From an uncultured Eubacteriales bacterium (GTDB lineage Bacteria > Bacillota > Clostridia > Christensenellales > Aristaeellaceae): a stretch of DNA of 64,000 bases. Of this stretch, positions 56,900 to 64,000 are shown piece after piece. Numbering within the stretch: the first letter of the stretch is position 1; every line of letters begins with the position of its first letter. The DNA lies in assembly GCA_900542445.1 (NCBI GenBank), contig UQNN01000001.1, positions 338,640 through 402,639 on the forward strand, in the 5' to 3' direction. A program made the position numbers and the translations under genes. The notes under the pieces are model-generated. The model was not told the DNA's origin. It did not search any database and saw only the letters and a list, made by a program, of their open reading frames with translations.

Positions 56900-56972
56900 A
56901 TCTTTTAGACATTCTGTCAACGATCGTCGCGAAAATATCCACCTTTGTTTGATACCTTTTGATCAGTATCGC

Positions 56973-58127
56973 TTAATCGACCGGAAAGCTCTCAACTGCC
57001 GCCGCGCAAAGCCTTCTGGTGATGCGCATAATGCCATCCTCCCGCGTGGTCTTGCAGCCGTTCGTCATCACGCAAAACACAGTTTGGCTCACAGGTTCGA
57101 CATATAAATTACAAACAATGCCTTCATCCGTTCCCTGATGGCCGTACACGCGCCGCCCGTCGAGCAGCGTATCCTGCCGAACGGTAAAAAACGTATACGG
57201 CGTATCGCTAGTGATTCCGGTCGTTGCCTCGCTCTGCTCCTGCCTCATCATGGCGATGGCATCTTCGCTGAGCACGCGCACGCCATCCACCGTGCCGTCG
57301 CCGCAGAGGGCAATGCCCAAGCGGGTCAGGTCGCGCGGGCGAATCAGCAGGCTGCCCACCGTAATGCGGTAATGCGTATCCGGCGTGGCAAACGCGTCGT
57401 AGGGCTGGCGCAAAATGTAGCTCGGCGCGCGGTAAAGCGAACCGTCCTTGTGATAGGTCGCGGTCAGGTATGCCTCCGCTTCATCCAGCTGGGTTGCGCT
57501 GTATGCCGCGTCGATGCCCAGCGGCGTGAAAAGATATTCGCGCATGAATGTGGAAACATCCTTCCCGGTGACGGACTCAATGATCGCGCCCGTGATTCCC
57601 GCTCCGAAGTTGGAATAGGCATACTGGCTGCCGGGGCGCACCTCTTTGAAATTGGAAGCCGCCTTTTTATCCAGCGCGATCATGTCGCTGAGCTTGCTGG
57701 ATTTGCTGGAATACGACGAATTTTCGTTCAGGCCCGCGGTATGACTCATCAGCATGCGCAGGGTGATCGGCGTATCGGGATAGCGCGGATTGCCCACCGC
57801 ATATCCCAGATAGGCGCTGATATTCTCGTCCGGGTCGAGCAGGCCGTCGTCCATCATCTTCATCAGGCCGATGCCCGTCACCAGTTTGGTCACAGACGCG
57901 CAGCGGAAATAGCTCTTTTCCGTCACGGGCACATGCGTCGTCTTCTGCTGCTCGCCATAGTAGCGTTCGTAGACGATTTCGCCGTTCCTCGCCACCAGAA
58001 ACGCGCCGCCAACCGTCTTTGCGTCGCGGAAAATCTGATCCACCTGCTCATCCAGGCTCACGATTTCCGCCATGCCGCAAATCGGCAGAAGCGCCAGCAC
58101 CAGGCACAAACACAGTATTTTTTTCAT
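56973..58127 (-). CDS. serine hydrolase (beta-lactamase/PBP-like, class C fold)
   Basis: 384-residue exported enzyme (signal peptide about 1-21, MKKILCLCLVLALLPICGMA). Active-site SxxK is Ser78-Val-Thr-Lys81, and YxN is Tyr171-Ser-Asn173; the third motif is GHQG (about 309). Family members include beta-lactamases, D-aminopeptidases and esterases; without a KTG the substrate is open, and drug resistance should not be assumed. Start at 58127 has AAGGAGC. Its promoter overlaps the hairpin after the gntR gene. Confidence 0.9.
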   Translation of the reverse strand: MKKILCLCLVLALLPICGMAEIVSLDEQVDQIFRDAKTVGGAFLVARNGEIVYERYYGEQQKTTHVPVTEKSYFRCASVTKLVTGIGLMKMMDDGLLDPDENISAYLGYAVGNPRYPDTPITLRMLMSHTAGLNENSSYSSKSSKLSDMIALDKKAASNFKEVRPGSQYAYSNFGAGITGAIIESVTGKDVSTFMREYLFTPLGIDAAYSATQLDEAEAYLTATYHKDGSLYRAPSYILRQPYDAFATPDTHYRITVGSLLIRPRDLTRLGIALCGDGTVDGVRVLSEDAIAMMRQEQSEATTGITSDTPYTFFTVRQDTLLDGRRVYGHQGTDEGIVCNLYVEPVSQTVFCVMTNGCKTTREDGIMRITRRLCAAAVESFPVD

Positions 58128-58211
58128 CTTCAAGCTCCTTACCTTCCCCTTAGCCTTGCGCTTATCGACTTCTTTCGCTGCCGCGGCTTACGCCTGACGG
58201 CTGAGGGGATT

Positions 58212-58240
58212 ATTATAACACCCGCGCGGGATGCTTACAA
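58212..58240 (-). promoter_or_regulatory. SigA promoter of the serine hydrolase gene
   Basis: On the minus strand TTGTAA (58235-58240) and TATAAT (58212-58217) with a 17-bp spacer. The -35 box lies in the loop and the spacer in the arm of the gntR hairpin. Confidence 0.7.
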
Positions 58241-58255
58241 GTCCCGCGCGGGTGT
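58218..58255 (-). terminator. hairpin at the end of the uxu operon
   Basis: ACACCCGCGCGGGA...TCCCGCGCGGGTGT, a 14-bp perfect stem just after gntR. The downstream U-run is weak (TATAAT), since the promoter of the next gene overlaps. Confidence 0.6.
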
Positions 58256-58259
58256 GTCG

Positions 58260-58943
58260 TCATGTTTTGATATATTCGGGGCAGGCCTGTCGAATGCTCG
58301 CCTCATCCACTTTTACGCGTGTGAGATGCTTGGTCATGATCTCCTGCGCGGCGACAACGTCCCGGTGCTCAATCGCGTCGCAGATCTGTCGGTGATCGTC
58401 GATCACTTTCTGATCCTTCACCACCGTCAGCGCCAGCGCGCGGACGCGGTCAAAGTGAATCGTCATGCCCCCCAGCATGCGCATGGTGTTGTCCTTCTGC
58501 GCAATATGGAACAGCAGGCGGTGAAAATCATTATCCAGCTCCATCAGATCGAAGGAACCACTCATCTCCGGTTCCTGTGAAAGCTGCTGAAAGCGCACAT
58601 TCTGCCGAAGCTGCGCAATCTGAGCGGGCACGGCATTTTCGCAGACGATGGGCAGGATGGCCACTTCCAACACCTGCCGGGCAAACCGCGCCTCTTCCAC
58701 CAGATTGTAATCGATCAGGCTGATCCGGCTTCCCCGCTGCGGCATGACATCCACCACGCCGTACTGTGACATATCCATCAGCGCTTCACGCACGGGCGTC
58801 CGGCTGAGTCCCAGCTGCGCGGCCAGCTCGTTTTCGCTGACCATCGCGCCCGGCTTCAGATCCATGGAGATGATATTCTCCTTGAGCATGCGCCGCGCAT
58901 ATTCGCGGGCTGTTTCGGCATAGTGCCTTTCTTCAAGCTTCAC
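58260..58943 (-). CDS. GntR family regulator (FadR/UxuR type)
   Basis: 227-residue regulator: N-terminal winged helix (SENELAAQLGLSRTPVREALMDMSQYGVV, about 36-64) and an FCD sensor domain (about 80-220; metal-type residues in DNDFHRLLF and DDHRQICDAI). By position after uxuB it should respond to a hexuronate pathway intermediate such as fructuronate. Start is GTG at 58943, five bases after the uxuB stop, with GGGG at 12 bases. It is the last gene of the uxu operon. Confidence 0.91.
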   Translation of the reverse strand: MKLEERHYAETAREYARRMLKENIISMDLKPGAMVSENELAAQLGLSRTPVREALMDMSQYGVVDVMPQRGSRISLIDYNLVEEARFARQVLEVAILPIVCENAVPAQIAQLRQNVRFQQLSQEPEMSGSFDLMELDNDFHRLLFHIAQKDNTMRMLGGMTIHFDRVRALALTVVKDQKVIDDHRQICDAIEHRDVVAAQEIMTKHLTRVKVDEASIRQACPEYIKT

Positions 58944-58948
58944 GTTTC

Positions 58949-60559
58949 TTACCCCAGATAAGCTTCAAGCGTTCTGCGCACTGCGCCTTCGCCTGCCAGC
59001 TCGGAAACAAACATTTCCTCGATACGATCCGCCATGCCAAGCGCGCAGAGGTCGCTGCCGAAGATATTCGCGTTGGCGAGAATCGGGCGGATCTGTCCGT
59101 TGTAGCTCTCCGGTCTGCCGACTTCAATGCCCGCCAGCTGCACCTGCAATTCGTCCTTCATCGGGTCGGCGGAAATCTCGATGGCCTTTCCGTCGTCGCC
59201 CACGCCGAGCAGATAGCGCAGCCAGCCTGCGATGGCCAGCGAGAGCGCGGTCAGCTCATGCAGATCTTTACCCTTTTCCACATAGCTCTTGATCGTCTCG
59301 CCAAAGCGGATACCCACCTTCTGGGAGGTATCCGTCGCAATGCGCTGCGGGCTGTCCGGCATGAACGGATTGGGCAGGCGCTGCTCGACCACCTCGTCGA
59401 TGAACGCCTTCGGGCTGAGAATGCCCGGATCGACGACGACCGGAAGCCCCTCGACATAGCCCAGCCGCTTGACCAGCTTAACCAGCGTCGCGTCCTTCAT
59501 CTCGTCGCAGATGAGCGTATAGCCGAGCATGCAGCCGTACACCGCCAGCGCGGTATGCAACGGGTTGAGGCAGGTTGTGACCTTCATCCGCTCGGTCTTG
59601 TTGACGGTCTCGCGGTCGGTCATGTACACGCCGGCCTGCTCCAGCGGCGGGCGACCGTTCGGGAAGCGATCCTCCACCACGAGATACTGCGGCTTCTCTG
59701 CGTTGACAAACGGCGCGATGTACGTCCGTTTGGACGTGATGACTGGCGCAATCGCCTCGCAGCCGAGCTTTTCCAACTCCGCGCAGACGGAATCCGCCGG
59801 ACGCGGCGTGATTTTGTCGATCATCGTCCACGGGAAGGCGACCTGAGTCTCATCGGAGATGTAATCCACAAAGGCCTGCGGCACAAAGCCCTTTTTCAGC
59901 CACTCTTCCGCCATCGTCAGCACCGCGCCGCGCAGTTTTTCGCCGTTGTGGCTGCAATTATCCATCGAAACGACGGCCAGCGGCGCTTTACCGTTTTCAA
60001 AGCGATGCAGCAGCATGGCGCAGACGATCGCCATCGCGCCTGTCGTTTTCTCCGGGCCGTTGTCGATATCCGCCTGCACAAACGGGAAGAAATCGCCGGA
60101 CGCATTCTTGAGCGCATAGCCCTTCTCGGTAATCGTGAAGGAAATCATCTGCAAGCCCGGATCGGCAAACACGGCCTTGAGGCGGTTCCAGTTCTCCGGC
60201 ACATTCGACTGCGCTTTGATCGCCTCGCTCAGCGAGCCCAGCACGCGCTTGTCGGTCGTCGCGTCCGCATTCAGCGTAACGGCCAGAACAAGGTTGTCAT
60301 ACGGCGTATAAATCTGATCCACCACGTCGAAATCAAAGGTCTCCACACAGGTGATGCCGCGATCCATCACGCCCTTTTCCAGCATCGCGTCAGCCATGCC
60401 GCCCACAAAGATGCGGAAAATGTTGCCCGCGCCGAAATGCGCCCAAACCGGGTGCTTCTTCGCCTTTTCAGAGACCGCCTGCACATCATAATCCGGCAGT
60501 TTGATGCCGGCGTTCTGCCAGGCGGCGCGATCCTTGATTCCTTCAAGCGTCAGTTTCAT
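58949..60559 (-). CDS. uxuB: fructuronate reductase (mannonate oxidoreductase)
   Basis: 536-residue NAD-dependent polyol dehydrogenase of the long-chain mannitol dehydrogenase family. N-terminal Rossmann domain with HFGAGNIFRIFVG (about 41-53); substrate Lys in the C-terminal part (KMDNCSHNGEKL-like VVSMDNCSHNGEKL near 210). It reduces D-fructuronate to D-mannonate, which the neighbouring UxuA dehydrates. Located between uxuA (four-base gap) and the GntR gene. Start at 60559 has AAGGGG. Confidence 0.93.
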   Translation of the reverse strand: MKLTLEGIKDRAAWQNAGIKLPDYDVQAVSEKAKKHPVWAHFGAGNIFRIFVGGMADAMLEKGVMDRGITCVETFDFDVVDQIYTPYDNLVLAVTLNADATTDKRVLGSLSEAIKAQSNVPENWNRLKAVFADPGLQMISFTITEKGYALKNASGDFFPFVQADIDNGPEKTTGAMAIVCAMLLHRFENGKAPLAVVSMDNCSHNGEKLRGAVLTMAEEWLKKGFVPQAFVDYISDETQVAFPWTMIDKITPRPADSVCAELEKLGCEAIAPVITSKRTYIAPFVNAEKPQYLVVEDRFPNGRPPLEQAGVYMTDRETVNKTERMKVTTCLNPLHTALAVYGCMLGYTLICDEMKDATLVKLVKRLGYVEGLPVVVDPGILSPKAFIDEVVEQRLPNPFMPDSPQRIATDTSQKVGIRFGETIKSYVEKGKDLHELTALSLAIAGWLRYLLGVGDDGKAIEISADPMKDELQVQLAGIEVGRPESYNGQIRPILANANIFGSDLCALGMADRIEEMFVSELAGEGAVRRTLEAYLG

Positions 60560-60563
60560 GAGC

Positions 60564-61649
60564 TTATCCCCTTTTCGCGTTCTTGTCGATGGCTTCCCAC
60601 AAACCGTTAAGGTAGGCGATGCCCAGCGCACGGTCGTACAGGCCGTATCCGGGGCGGCCGACCTCGTCCCAAATCATGCGGCCATGATCCGGGCGGATAT
60701 ACGTATCTGGGCAGGTTTCATACGCGGCCTTCATGATCTCGTACATATCCAGATCGCCGTCGGAGGACAGGTGGCTGCTCTCGCGGAAACGGCGGTCGCT
60801 GCCCAGATGCTTGATGTTGCGCACATGCAAGCAGCCGATGCGGTCCATCTCGCCGAAGTGGCGGATCATCGCCGGGATATCGTTGTGCACATTGCTGCCC
60901 AGCGAACCCGTGCACAGGCAGAGCGTGTTGCAGGGGCTGTCGTGCAGCTTGACCATGCGGTCAAAGCCCGCCTGATCATGTGTGATGCGCGGCAGACCGA
61001 AAATCGGCCAGCCCGGATCGTCCGGATGGCAGGCCATCTTCACGCCGACCTCTTCGCAGGTCGGAATAATGCCGTCGAGGAAGTATTTGAAGTTTTCAAA
61101 CAGCTTGTCCTCGTCCACATTCTTGTAGAGTTCCAGCACGTGCTCCAGTTCGGCCAGACGCGCGGGCTCCCAGCCCGGCAGGCTAAAGCCGTTGGAATTT
61201 TCGGCCGTGCGGCGGACGATCTCCATCGGGGTCATCGTGCCCAGCTCGGCCTCGTCGTAATACAGACTGTTGGAGCCGTCCTCCGGAATGACGCGTGCCA
61301 GATCCGTGCGCAGCCAGTCAAGCACCGGCATGAAGTTATACACGATAACCTTCACGCCATACTTCGCCAGATTGCGGATGGATTTGCGGTAATTCTCGAT
61401 GTATTGATCGCGCGTCGGCAGGCCGAGCTTGATGTCTTCATGCACGTTGACGCTTTCGATGACCTCGCATTCCAGACCGGCCGCATGCACTTCATCGATA
61501 TATTTCTTGATTTCGTCTTCTTCCCATACCTCGCCTGCGGCTTTGTAATCGAGCACGCCCATCAGACCCGTGCAGCCGGGAATCTGTTTGATCTGTTTGA
61601 GGGTAATCTTGTCGCTCTCGCTGCCATACCAGCGAAACGTCATTTTCAT
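60564..61649 (-). CDS. uxuA: mannonate dehydratase
   Basis: 361-residue TIM-barrel enzyme that dehydrates D-mannonate to 2-keto-3-deoxygluconate, in glucuronate breakdown. Marks: FRWYGSESDKITLKQIKQIPG at the start, ACHPDDPGWPIFGLPRI (about 206-222) and HVRNIKHLG (about 275), plus RPDHGRMIWDE near 323. Start at 61649 (MKMTFRW) has GGGAG. A TRAP permease remnant lies just upstream, which in an intact operon would import the uronate. Downstream kdgK/kdgA are not in the window. Confidence 0.95.
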   Translation of the reverse strand: MKMTFRWYGSESDKITLKQIKQIPGCTGLMGVLDYKAAGEVWEEDEIKKYIDEVHAAGLECEVIESVNVHEDIKLGLPTRDQYIENYRKSIRNLAKYGVKVIVYNFMPVLDWLRTDLARVIPEDGSNSLYYDEAELGTMTPMEIVRRTAENSNGFSLPGWEPARLAELEHVLELYKNVDEDKLFENFKYFLDGIIPTCEEVGVKMACHPDDPGWPIFGLPRITHDQAGFDRMVKLHDSPCNTLCLCTGSLGSNVHNDIPAMIRHFGEMDRIGCLHVRNIKHLGSDRRFRESSHLSSDGDLDMYEIMKAAYETCPDTYIRPDHGRMIWDEVGRPGYGLYDRALGIAYLNGLWEAIDKNAKRG

Positions 61650-61748
61650 ATAAGGACTTCTCCCTTCGTTGTTCATCTTTTATCTAAAGCAGCCGGACAA
61701 AGCCGCGCTTGAACACGCAGCTTAAACCGGCACGCTTTTGATGCTTTT

Positions 61749-62297
61749 TTATGCGCCGTAAACCAGGTTCGGCAGCCAGAGCACGGCATCCGGGAAGAAC
61801 ACCATGAAGACAACCACCAGCAGCACCGCCACGTAGAACGGCCAGCCGTAACGGACAGTCTCCTGAATGCTGCACCCCATAATATCCGAAACCGTATACA
61901 GGCCCGTGCCGACAGGCGGCGTCATCACGCCAAAGGTCACGCAGGTCATCATGATCATGCCAAAGACAACCGGATCAACGCCCACATTCTGCATAACCGG
62001 CAGCAGAATCGGGGTAAGGATCAGCGCGATAACCGTGGTTTCCATAAACATGCCGCACAGCAGCAGGAACAGGATCACCAGGAACAGCAGCAGCGTCTTA
62101 TTGGTCGTGATGGAAACCAGCGCGCTGGCGATCGTGGTCGTCAAATCGTCAAACACAACGCCGTAACCGAAAACGCCGGAGAACGCCAGGATAATGGTGA
62201 TCACCGTGATATCCTTCACGGAATCCTTGAGCGTTTTCATCAGGGTTTCCCAGTTCAATTCCTTGTAAATGACCATACCAGGATTCCGTTTTACCAT
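61749..62297 (-). pseudogene. TRAP transporter large permease (DctM), C-terminal remnant
   Basis: Only about 182 residues with five or six helices, corresponding to the last 40 percent of a DctM protein of about 430. Recognisable are LLLFLVILFLLLCGMFMETTVIALILTPILLPV and GMIMMTCVTFGVMTPPVGTGLYTVS. The N-terminal helices and the usual dctP and dctQ genes are missing; the sequence just upstream is an isomerase fragment in another frame. The ATG at 62297 has no ribosome binding site. It was probably part of a uronate uptake operon with uxuA. Confidence 0.85.
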
Positions 62298-62511
62298 AAT
62301 CGCTGTGCAGCACCGTTTGGGCGTATTGCTGATCCGGCATGCTGACCACGCGGCTCAGCCCTTCAACCAGATCTTCTCTGCCCGCATTGACGGCCCGCGT
62401 CGTGCTGGCCGCCCAATCCTCCGGGAAAAAACCCTGCTCCGCTTTTCTGCCGTGCCATTCGTTCAGCCTGGCGCCGCCGACGTAGGTGCGCCATACGCGG
62501 GTTTCTCCGGT
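62290..62511 (-). pseudogene. class I phosphomannose isomerase-like gene fragment
   Basis: An open frame on this strand from 62511 encodes TGETRVWRTYVGGARLNEWHG, then FFPEDWAASTTRAVNAGRE and EGLSRVVSMP, which resemble the N-terminal part of clostridial class I mannose-6-phosphate isomerases. It is cut at its start by an in-frame TAG (62512-62514) with no start codon after it, and at its end it runs directly into the DctM remnant in another frame. Family call rests on a few motifs from memory. Confidence 0.6.
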
Positions 62512-62514
62512 CTA

Positions 62515-62778
62515 CAAACAAAAGTCGATAAAACATTTCATCCGTTCTTTATGCAAAGCGACCAGATCTTCTCAGCCGTTTTTTAAAAATCATTTAAATT
62601 TTGTTCGCAATTCTGTTTATAATATACACCTTGCATACAAGTTCATCAATCGGCATTCTTAACATTTTTAAAACGCCAATTTTGTCATATCTGTATTATT
62701 TCCTTTTTTATCTTTGCCGCAGCGCCCGTTTTCGTTTTCCTTTTTTATAAAGAAAGCGAACAAAAACGCGCAAAAGAA
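62515..62778. other. AT-rich spacer, nothing recognised
   Basis: The 550-base stretch from 62298 to 62847 holds the isomerase remnant, this AT-rich spacer and the promoter of the TPR gene. I see no start codon with a ribosome binding site and no clear terminator here. Confidence 0.5.
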
Positions 62779-62807
62779 TTGCTTTTCCCGCCGCGGACAG
62801 ATATACT
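62779..62807 (+). promoter_or_regulatory. SigA promoter of the TPR membrane protein gene
   Basis: TTGCTT (62779-62784) and TATACT (62802-62807), 17-bp spacer, 40 bases before the ATG. Confidence 0.7.
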
Positions 62808-62847
62808 ATATGCATCACGCATTCAGAATCGTAAGGAGTTGTTAACC

Positions 62848-63678
62848 ATGCTGACGCTTTTCCCCAAATTCAAAAAGCGGATGATCATCTTTGAAGTCGT
62901 CTACGTCGCCCTGATGGTGACGCTGTATGTGCTCAAGCCGACGGCCAGCCCGATTGCGCTGGCGCTGATGCTGATTGTCGGCGGGCTGTTTATTGCGGCC
63001 GCGCAATACATCAACGCCGTGAACACGCACAACCGCCAGCTCAACCGGCTGTACAATCAGCTGGATGCGGAGGGCTTTCTCAAGGAATATGAGCCGCATC
63101 TTCAGCAGAATCCCTCAAACCCCCAGCTGTATACGATGGTTCGCCTGCACCTCACCAACGCCTATGCGGCGCAGGGCCGCTTTGACGAGGCGATGAAGCT
63201 GCTGACCTCCACCCCCATCCGCGCATGCAAAAAGCCGGAGCAGACGCTCATGAACCGTTTCGCCATCACCAGCAACCTGTGCTACTGCGCGGAACAGATG
63301 GGCGATCTTGACACGGCGAAAAAATACCTCGACGAGCTGCACGGTTACAAGAACGAGCTTGAAGAAATTCAGAAGACGAAAAAGCCGAAGCAGCGCATGG
63401 CTTTCTCCTGTGAGCTGAACGACCAGTGCATGAAGCTGCTCTCCACCGGCAAATGCGATGTGCAGGCGCTCAAGACGCAGGTGCAGAGCAACAACACCCA
63501 GCAGCTCCACCGCATCACCACGTCTTTGTGGATTGCCCGCGCCTATCTGGCCGAACAGAACCGCCGCGAAGCCGAAAATATCCTCCAGCAGATTGTCAAG
63601 CTCGCACCCGATCTCTATCCCGGCAAAGAAGCCGCCCGCATGCTCGCCGAGCTGCCTGCCGCGGCTCAGGCCAAGTAA
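62848..63678 (+). CDS. membrane-anchored TPR-like protein, unknown
   Basis: 276-residue protein with two N-terminal helices (about 10-28 and 36-54) and a helical repeat region (about 75-270) in TPR style: NAYAAQGRFDEAMKLL (about 108-123), MGDLDTAKKYLDEL and AYLAEQNRREAENILQQIV. Such proteins scaffold complexes. No family name recognised and no operon partner; it has its own promoter and terminator. Start at 62848 follows TAAGGAG; an upstream frame without a ribosome binding site is rejected. Confidence 0.8.
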   Translation: MLTLFPKFKKRMIIFEVVYVALMVTLYVLKPTASPIALALMLIVGGLFIAAAQYINAVNTHNRQLNRLYNQLDAEGFLKEYEPHLQQNPSNPQLYTMVRLHLTNAYAAQGRFDEAMKLLTSTPIRACKKPEQTLMNRFAITSNLCYCAEQMGDLDTAKKYLDELHGYKNELEEIQKTKKPKQRMAFSCELNDQCMKLLSTGKCDVQALKTQVQSNNTQQLHRITTSLWIARAYLAEQNRREAENILQQIVKLAPDLYPGKEAARMLAELPAAAQAK

Positions 63679-63699
63679 TTTCCCCCGTTTTTCCCTTTC

Positions 63700-63733
63700 G
63701 AGAATCCCGCAAAAATACGGGATTCTCTTTTTT
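63700..63733 (+). terminator. terminator of the TPR gene
   Basis: GAGAATCCCG-CAAAAATA-CGGGATTCTC followed by six T, 21 bases after the stop codon. Confidence 0.92.
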
Positions 63734-63777
63734 CGCTCAAAATATGCGTAAAAATGCTTTTTTCTGTAAAAAAGGGG

Positions 63778-63806
63778 TTGCATTTTCTGAAAAGCCGTGC
63801 TATAAT
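63778..63806 (+). promoter_or_regulatory. SigA promoter of the tRNA-Lys genes
   Basis: TTGCAT (63778-63783) and TATAAT (63801-63806) with a 17-bp spacer, 30 bases before the first tRNA. Confidence 0.85.
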
Positions 63807-63836
63807 TTTTTTCGCATCAAGCAGTTGATGACAATC

Positions 63837-63912
63837 GCACCTTTAGCTCAGTTGGTAGAGCACCTGACTCTTAATCAGGGTGCCCAGGGTTCGAGCCCCT
63901 GAAGGTGCACCA
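63837..63912 (+). tRNA. tRNA-Lys (anticodon CUU)
   Basis: Complete cloverleaf: acceptor GCACCTT/AAGGTGC, D-arm AGCTCAGTTGGTAGAGC, anticodon stem CCTGA/TCAGG with loop CTCTTAA (anticodon CTT, reads AAG), T-arm with GGTTCGAGCCC, and an encoded CCA at 63910-63912. Confidence 0.95.
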
Positions 63913-63947
63913 ATTTCATAACAATTCGGGTTAAACCGAATTGTCTT

Positions 63948-64000
63948 GCACCTTTAGCTCAGTTGGTAGAGCACCTGACTCTTAATCAGGGTGCCCAGGG
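63948..64000 (+). tRNA. tRNA-Lys (anticodon CUU), second copy, truncated by the window edge
   Basis: Identical to the first copy through base 64000, 35 bases downstream. Acceptor start, D-arm, anticodon arm and variable loop are visible; the T-arm lies beyond the edge. Confidence 0.92.

Noticed and set aside
56973..58127. Beta-lactamase resistance gene
   Set aside because: SxxK and YxN motifs are shared by many esterases and peptidases; the third motif is GHQG rather than KTG, so a lactamase call is not justified.

Overview
This 64 kb window is chromosomal DNA from a GC-rich, endospore-forming Firmicute of clostridial type. The evidence is a set of sporulation and germination genes: spo0A, spoIVB, sigG, spoIIP, a ylmC/ymxH-like gene, sleB, ypeB and a SpoID-type SpoIID protein. 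A T-box leader, 6S RNA and strong AGGAGG ribosome binding sites fit the same group. A Christensenellales-like gut lineage is my guess from gene style only. Nearly all of the window is ordinary coding sequence. I see no prophage, CRISPR array, transposase or rRNA operon.

Layout. 1-2.6 kb: end of trmL, then T-box-tyrS and a YigZ-family gene. 2.6-5 kb: an unsettled spacer with possible small ORFs, then a NifU-like/GGGtGRT pair. 5.2-8.5 kb: glnS and gltX side by side. 8.7-15.5 kb: purine salvage (punA, deoB) followed by a sporulation block (spo0A, spoIVB, nrdR, ylmC-like, sigG, spoIIP). 15.7-19 kb: a Cys-rich coat-like protein, a CmpB-type membrane protein and a MATE exporter. 19.3-22.3 kb: a three-gene operon with a MotA/ZorA-like channel, a MotB/ZorB-like OmpA protein and a small membrane protein. 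22.6-31.3 kb: two MarR regulators, an ECF sigma/DUF4179 operon, a sugar-nucleotide dehydratase, galK and a DegV protein. 31.3-36.5 kb: the nadD-yqeK-rsfS-NusG_II-HepI operon, a membrane protein with a degenerate Mrr-like domain, a TrmN6-like methylase and a CAT-like acyltransferase. 36.7-42.8 kb: SpoIID with six SH3 repeats, ApbE, a secreted barnase with barstar, 6S RNA and a lipoprotein. 42.9-48.4 kb: ABC-F, a SpoVK-like AAA+ protein, a flippase and a second Cys-rich protein. 48.4-53.7 kb: the sleB-ypeB operon, ispE, an aminopeptidase P and a YitT protein. 53.7-58.1 kb: MgtC, a Kef-type antiporter, an SDR and a serine hydrolase. 58.3-62.5 kb: hexuronate catabolism (uxuA, uxuB, a GntR regulator) ending in a broken TRAP permease fused to a broken isomerase fragment. 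The window closes with a TPR membrane protein and two tandem tRNA-Lys(CUU) genes.

How the parts work together. Spo0A starts sporulation, SpoIVB signals from the forespore, SigG runs late forespore genes, SpoIIP and SpoIID remodel septal peptidoglycan, and SleB/YpeB open the cortex at germination. I found matching forespore-type promoters (GHATR-N18-CATNHTA) upstream of spoIVB and sigG, and SigK-like promoters upstream of both Cys-rich proteins. The uxu genes point to a plant-polysaccharide diet.

Most worth following: the ZorAB-like operon without its usual effector genes; the receiver of Spo0A, which has lost several standard residues; the membrane-anchored, apparently dead Mrr nuclease fold; the secreted barnase/barstar pair; the broken TRAP/isomerase junction; and a dispersed palindromic repeat family, one copy of which supplies the ribosome binding site of the MATE gene. 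All assignments come from reading the sequence; no database search was run.
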